A stretch of 64,000 bases of DNA from Sebastes aleutianus (taxonomy: Eukaryota > Chordata > Actinopteri > Perciformes > Sebastidae), in assembly GCA_916700875.1 (NCBI GenBank), contig CAKAKS010000272.1:233501-297500 (forward strand), in the 5' to 3' direction. The notes beneath the pieces were generated by a model. It had not been told where the DNA came from. It saw nothing but the letters and a program-made list of their open reading frames with translations, and searched no databases. Of this stretch, positions 62,701-64,000 are shown piece after piece. The position numbers were made by a program, and so were the translations under genes. Position 1 is the first letter of the stretch; each line of letters starts with the position of its first letter.

Positions 62701-64000
62701 AAAGCGTCGCCTGTGTATTTGTTTATCTAATACAGGGCTGGCCAAAGTGGGGCCATCAGGTTTGATTTAGCTGGCTTGATGTTTGCAAATTCTTATTTTT
62801 TTTTATTAAAGGGACTGTTTGTAACTTTTTAAGCGTATAGATGTACCGGGTCGGGACACACTCACACACCACGCTCCTTCTCTCTCTCTCTCTCCACCTC
62901 TCACGTGCATGCTGCTCACTCCACACTGCAGAAGAGTTAGTTTAGCTCTGAGAATATCTAGTGAATGTTCAGTGGACGTTTGTGCAGAAATAACTGCTGC
63001 AGCTCCTCCAGACCAACAGAGGTTTCCCGTGTCTTGTGAAGTGACGGGGCTCCGCAGAGAGAAACGTTATCGTCTCCGACCAAAACTCCGGCGTCTCCCC
63101 CGTTCCCTCCGGCCGCGGTCGGGAGGCTGAGGCGGGAAAAGCCAACACTAGGATCAGCATTGATTCATGGAGAGACCTTGGTCTGGTCAGCTAACATTAC
63201 TGCCAAGCAGCTGAAATATAGAGTGATATTGTGCTTTTAGCTGACGTGTGTCTCCTCACTGTGTTGAGTGATGCTCCTTCATGTCTATGTAGAGCGAGCA
63301 CAAGCGCCAGCAACAGGACGCTGACTTTAGTTGACTTAACGGACACAGGTGAAGCTGTTAACAAGACATTTAGGATTCTAACTAACAGTCCCTTTAATCC
63401 TGTTCCAGCATTTTTTTATTATTTAAAAATGTTAAATTTCAAAAGATTGGTTTAATTTCAAAACACAGTGACTGTTTTATAATTCTTATTTTTTTTTTAT
63501 CACAGTCTTTATCTGCCCATATATTCATCAGTAACACATGCCAGAGACTATGCATTTGGTTGTATATTTGTTCTGAATGTACAAATAACTCACATATTTA
63601 TATTTTGTCTGTAGTAGTACCATTCATTTCATAATGTCTTGTTTGTTATTTATTATTATTATTATTATTTTATATTCTTTTTAATTGGAAGAACATTGCA
63701 AGGCATATAAATTACAGAGCAAATAAGTAGTCTAAGTAAGTCTTCTATTCTTCATATTATTATTATTGTTATTATTATTATTACTATTATCATTATTATT
63801 ATTATTATTATTATTATCATTATTATATTATATTAGTCAACTAGTGATGAAAAGTGTTTATAGTGTTTTTCATGATCTACCCATTTTACACAATATTGTA
63901 TTCTAATATATTTTAGGACTTTTTTTGGCGTCTAATATTAATCTAAGCTTTAACTGTGAAAATGTAATGCATTATAAACCAATTAAAAAATATATTATTA
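62701..64000. other. Upstream flank of STRAP
   Basis: Contains MITE copy B, then AT-rich DNA with ATT/TTA runs (63,650-63,830). No gene was recognised. Confidence 0.55.
62806..63397. mobile_element. TTAA-flanked MITE, copy B
   Basis: TTAA + AGGGACTGTTTGTAAC at the left, ACAGTCCCT + TTAA at the right. Same orientation as copy A but lacking about 200 bp of its left part. Confidence 0.85.

Overview
The window is nuclear DNA from a ray-finned fish, most likely a percomorph. Exons are small (about 60-415 bp) with GT-AG introns, the proteins are closest to teleost sequences I know, and the non-coding DNA is full of typical fish repeats: CA/GA microsatellites, minisatellites, TTAA-flanked and hAT-like MITEs, Tc1 remnants and L2/Rex-type LINE tails.

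Four protein-coding genes lie head to tail, all on the minus strand. From right to left in the window (in the direction of transcription) they are STRAP (about 62.7-51.6 kb), TMPO/LAP2 (about 49.7-33.7 kb), SLC25A3 (about 31.1-21.0 kb) and LDHB (about 10.6-2.2 kb). I could join every coding exon by hand with intact phase. LDHB is 7 coding exons and 334 aa. SLC25A3 is 8 exons and 358 or 357 aa, depending on which of two mutually exclusive third exons is used. TMPO is 8 exons and 514 aa, a LAP2-beta-like form. STRAP is 9 exons and 329 aa. All four look functional, with no frameshift or internal stop.

The genes are housekeeping genes without an obvious common pathway: lactate/pyruvate conversion (LDHB), mitochondrial phosphate import (SLC25A3), the inner nuclear membrane and lamina (TMPO), and a WD40 scaffold of TGF-beta signalling and SMN-complex snRNP assembly (STRAP). 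From memory, human TMPO and SLC25A3 are neighbours on 12q23 while LDHB and STRAP are on 12p12, so the fish block joins parts of human chromosome 12 that are separate today.

Layout: 1-2.2 kb, unrecognised AT-rich and repeat-like DNA; 2.2-10.6 kb, LDHB; 10.6-21 kb, intergenic (long polypurine/polypyrimidine tracts, a LINE split by a MITE); 21-31.1 kb, SLC25A3; 31.1-33.7 kb, intergenic with a promoter-proximal triplication and a Tc1 remnant; 33.7-49.9 kb, TMPO with a 9.5-kb first intron; 49.9-51.6 kb, intergenic low-complexity DNA; 51.6-62.7 kb, STRAP; 62.7-64 kb, upstream repeats.

The most unusual signals are: (1) a 3.5-kb minisatellite in STRAP intron 1 whose every unit carries a copy of the exon 1 5' splice-site sequence and whose edge is that splice site; (2) a fragment of 28S ribosomal DNA inside a hAT-like MITE in a STRAP intron, with a second shorter 28S fragment in an SLC25A3 intron; (3) one hexanucleotide repeat in two TMPO coding exons, read in different frames to give Gln/Asn-rich and Glu-Pro repeats; (4) tandem repeats directly against splice sites in all four genes; (5) the conserved SLC25A3 exon 3A/3B switch.
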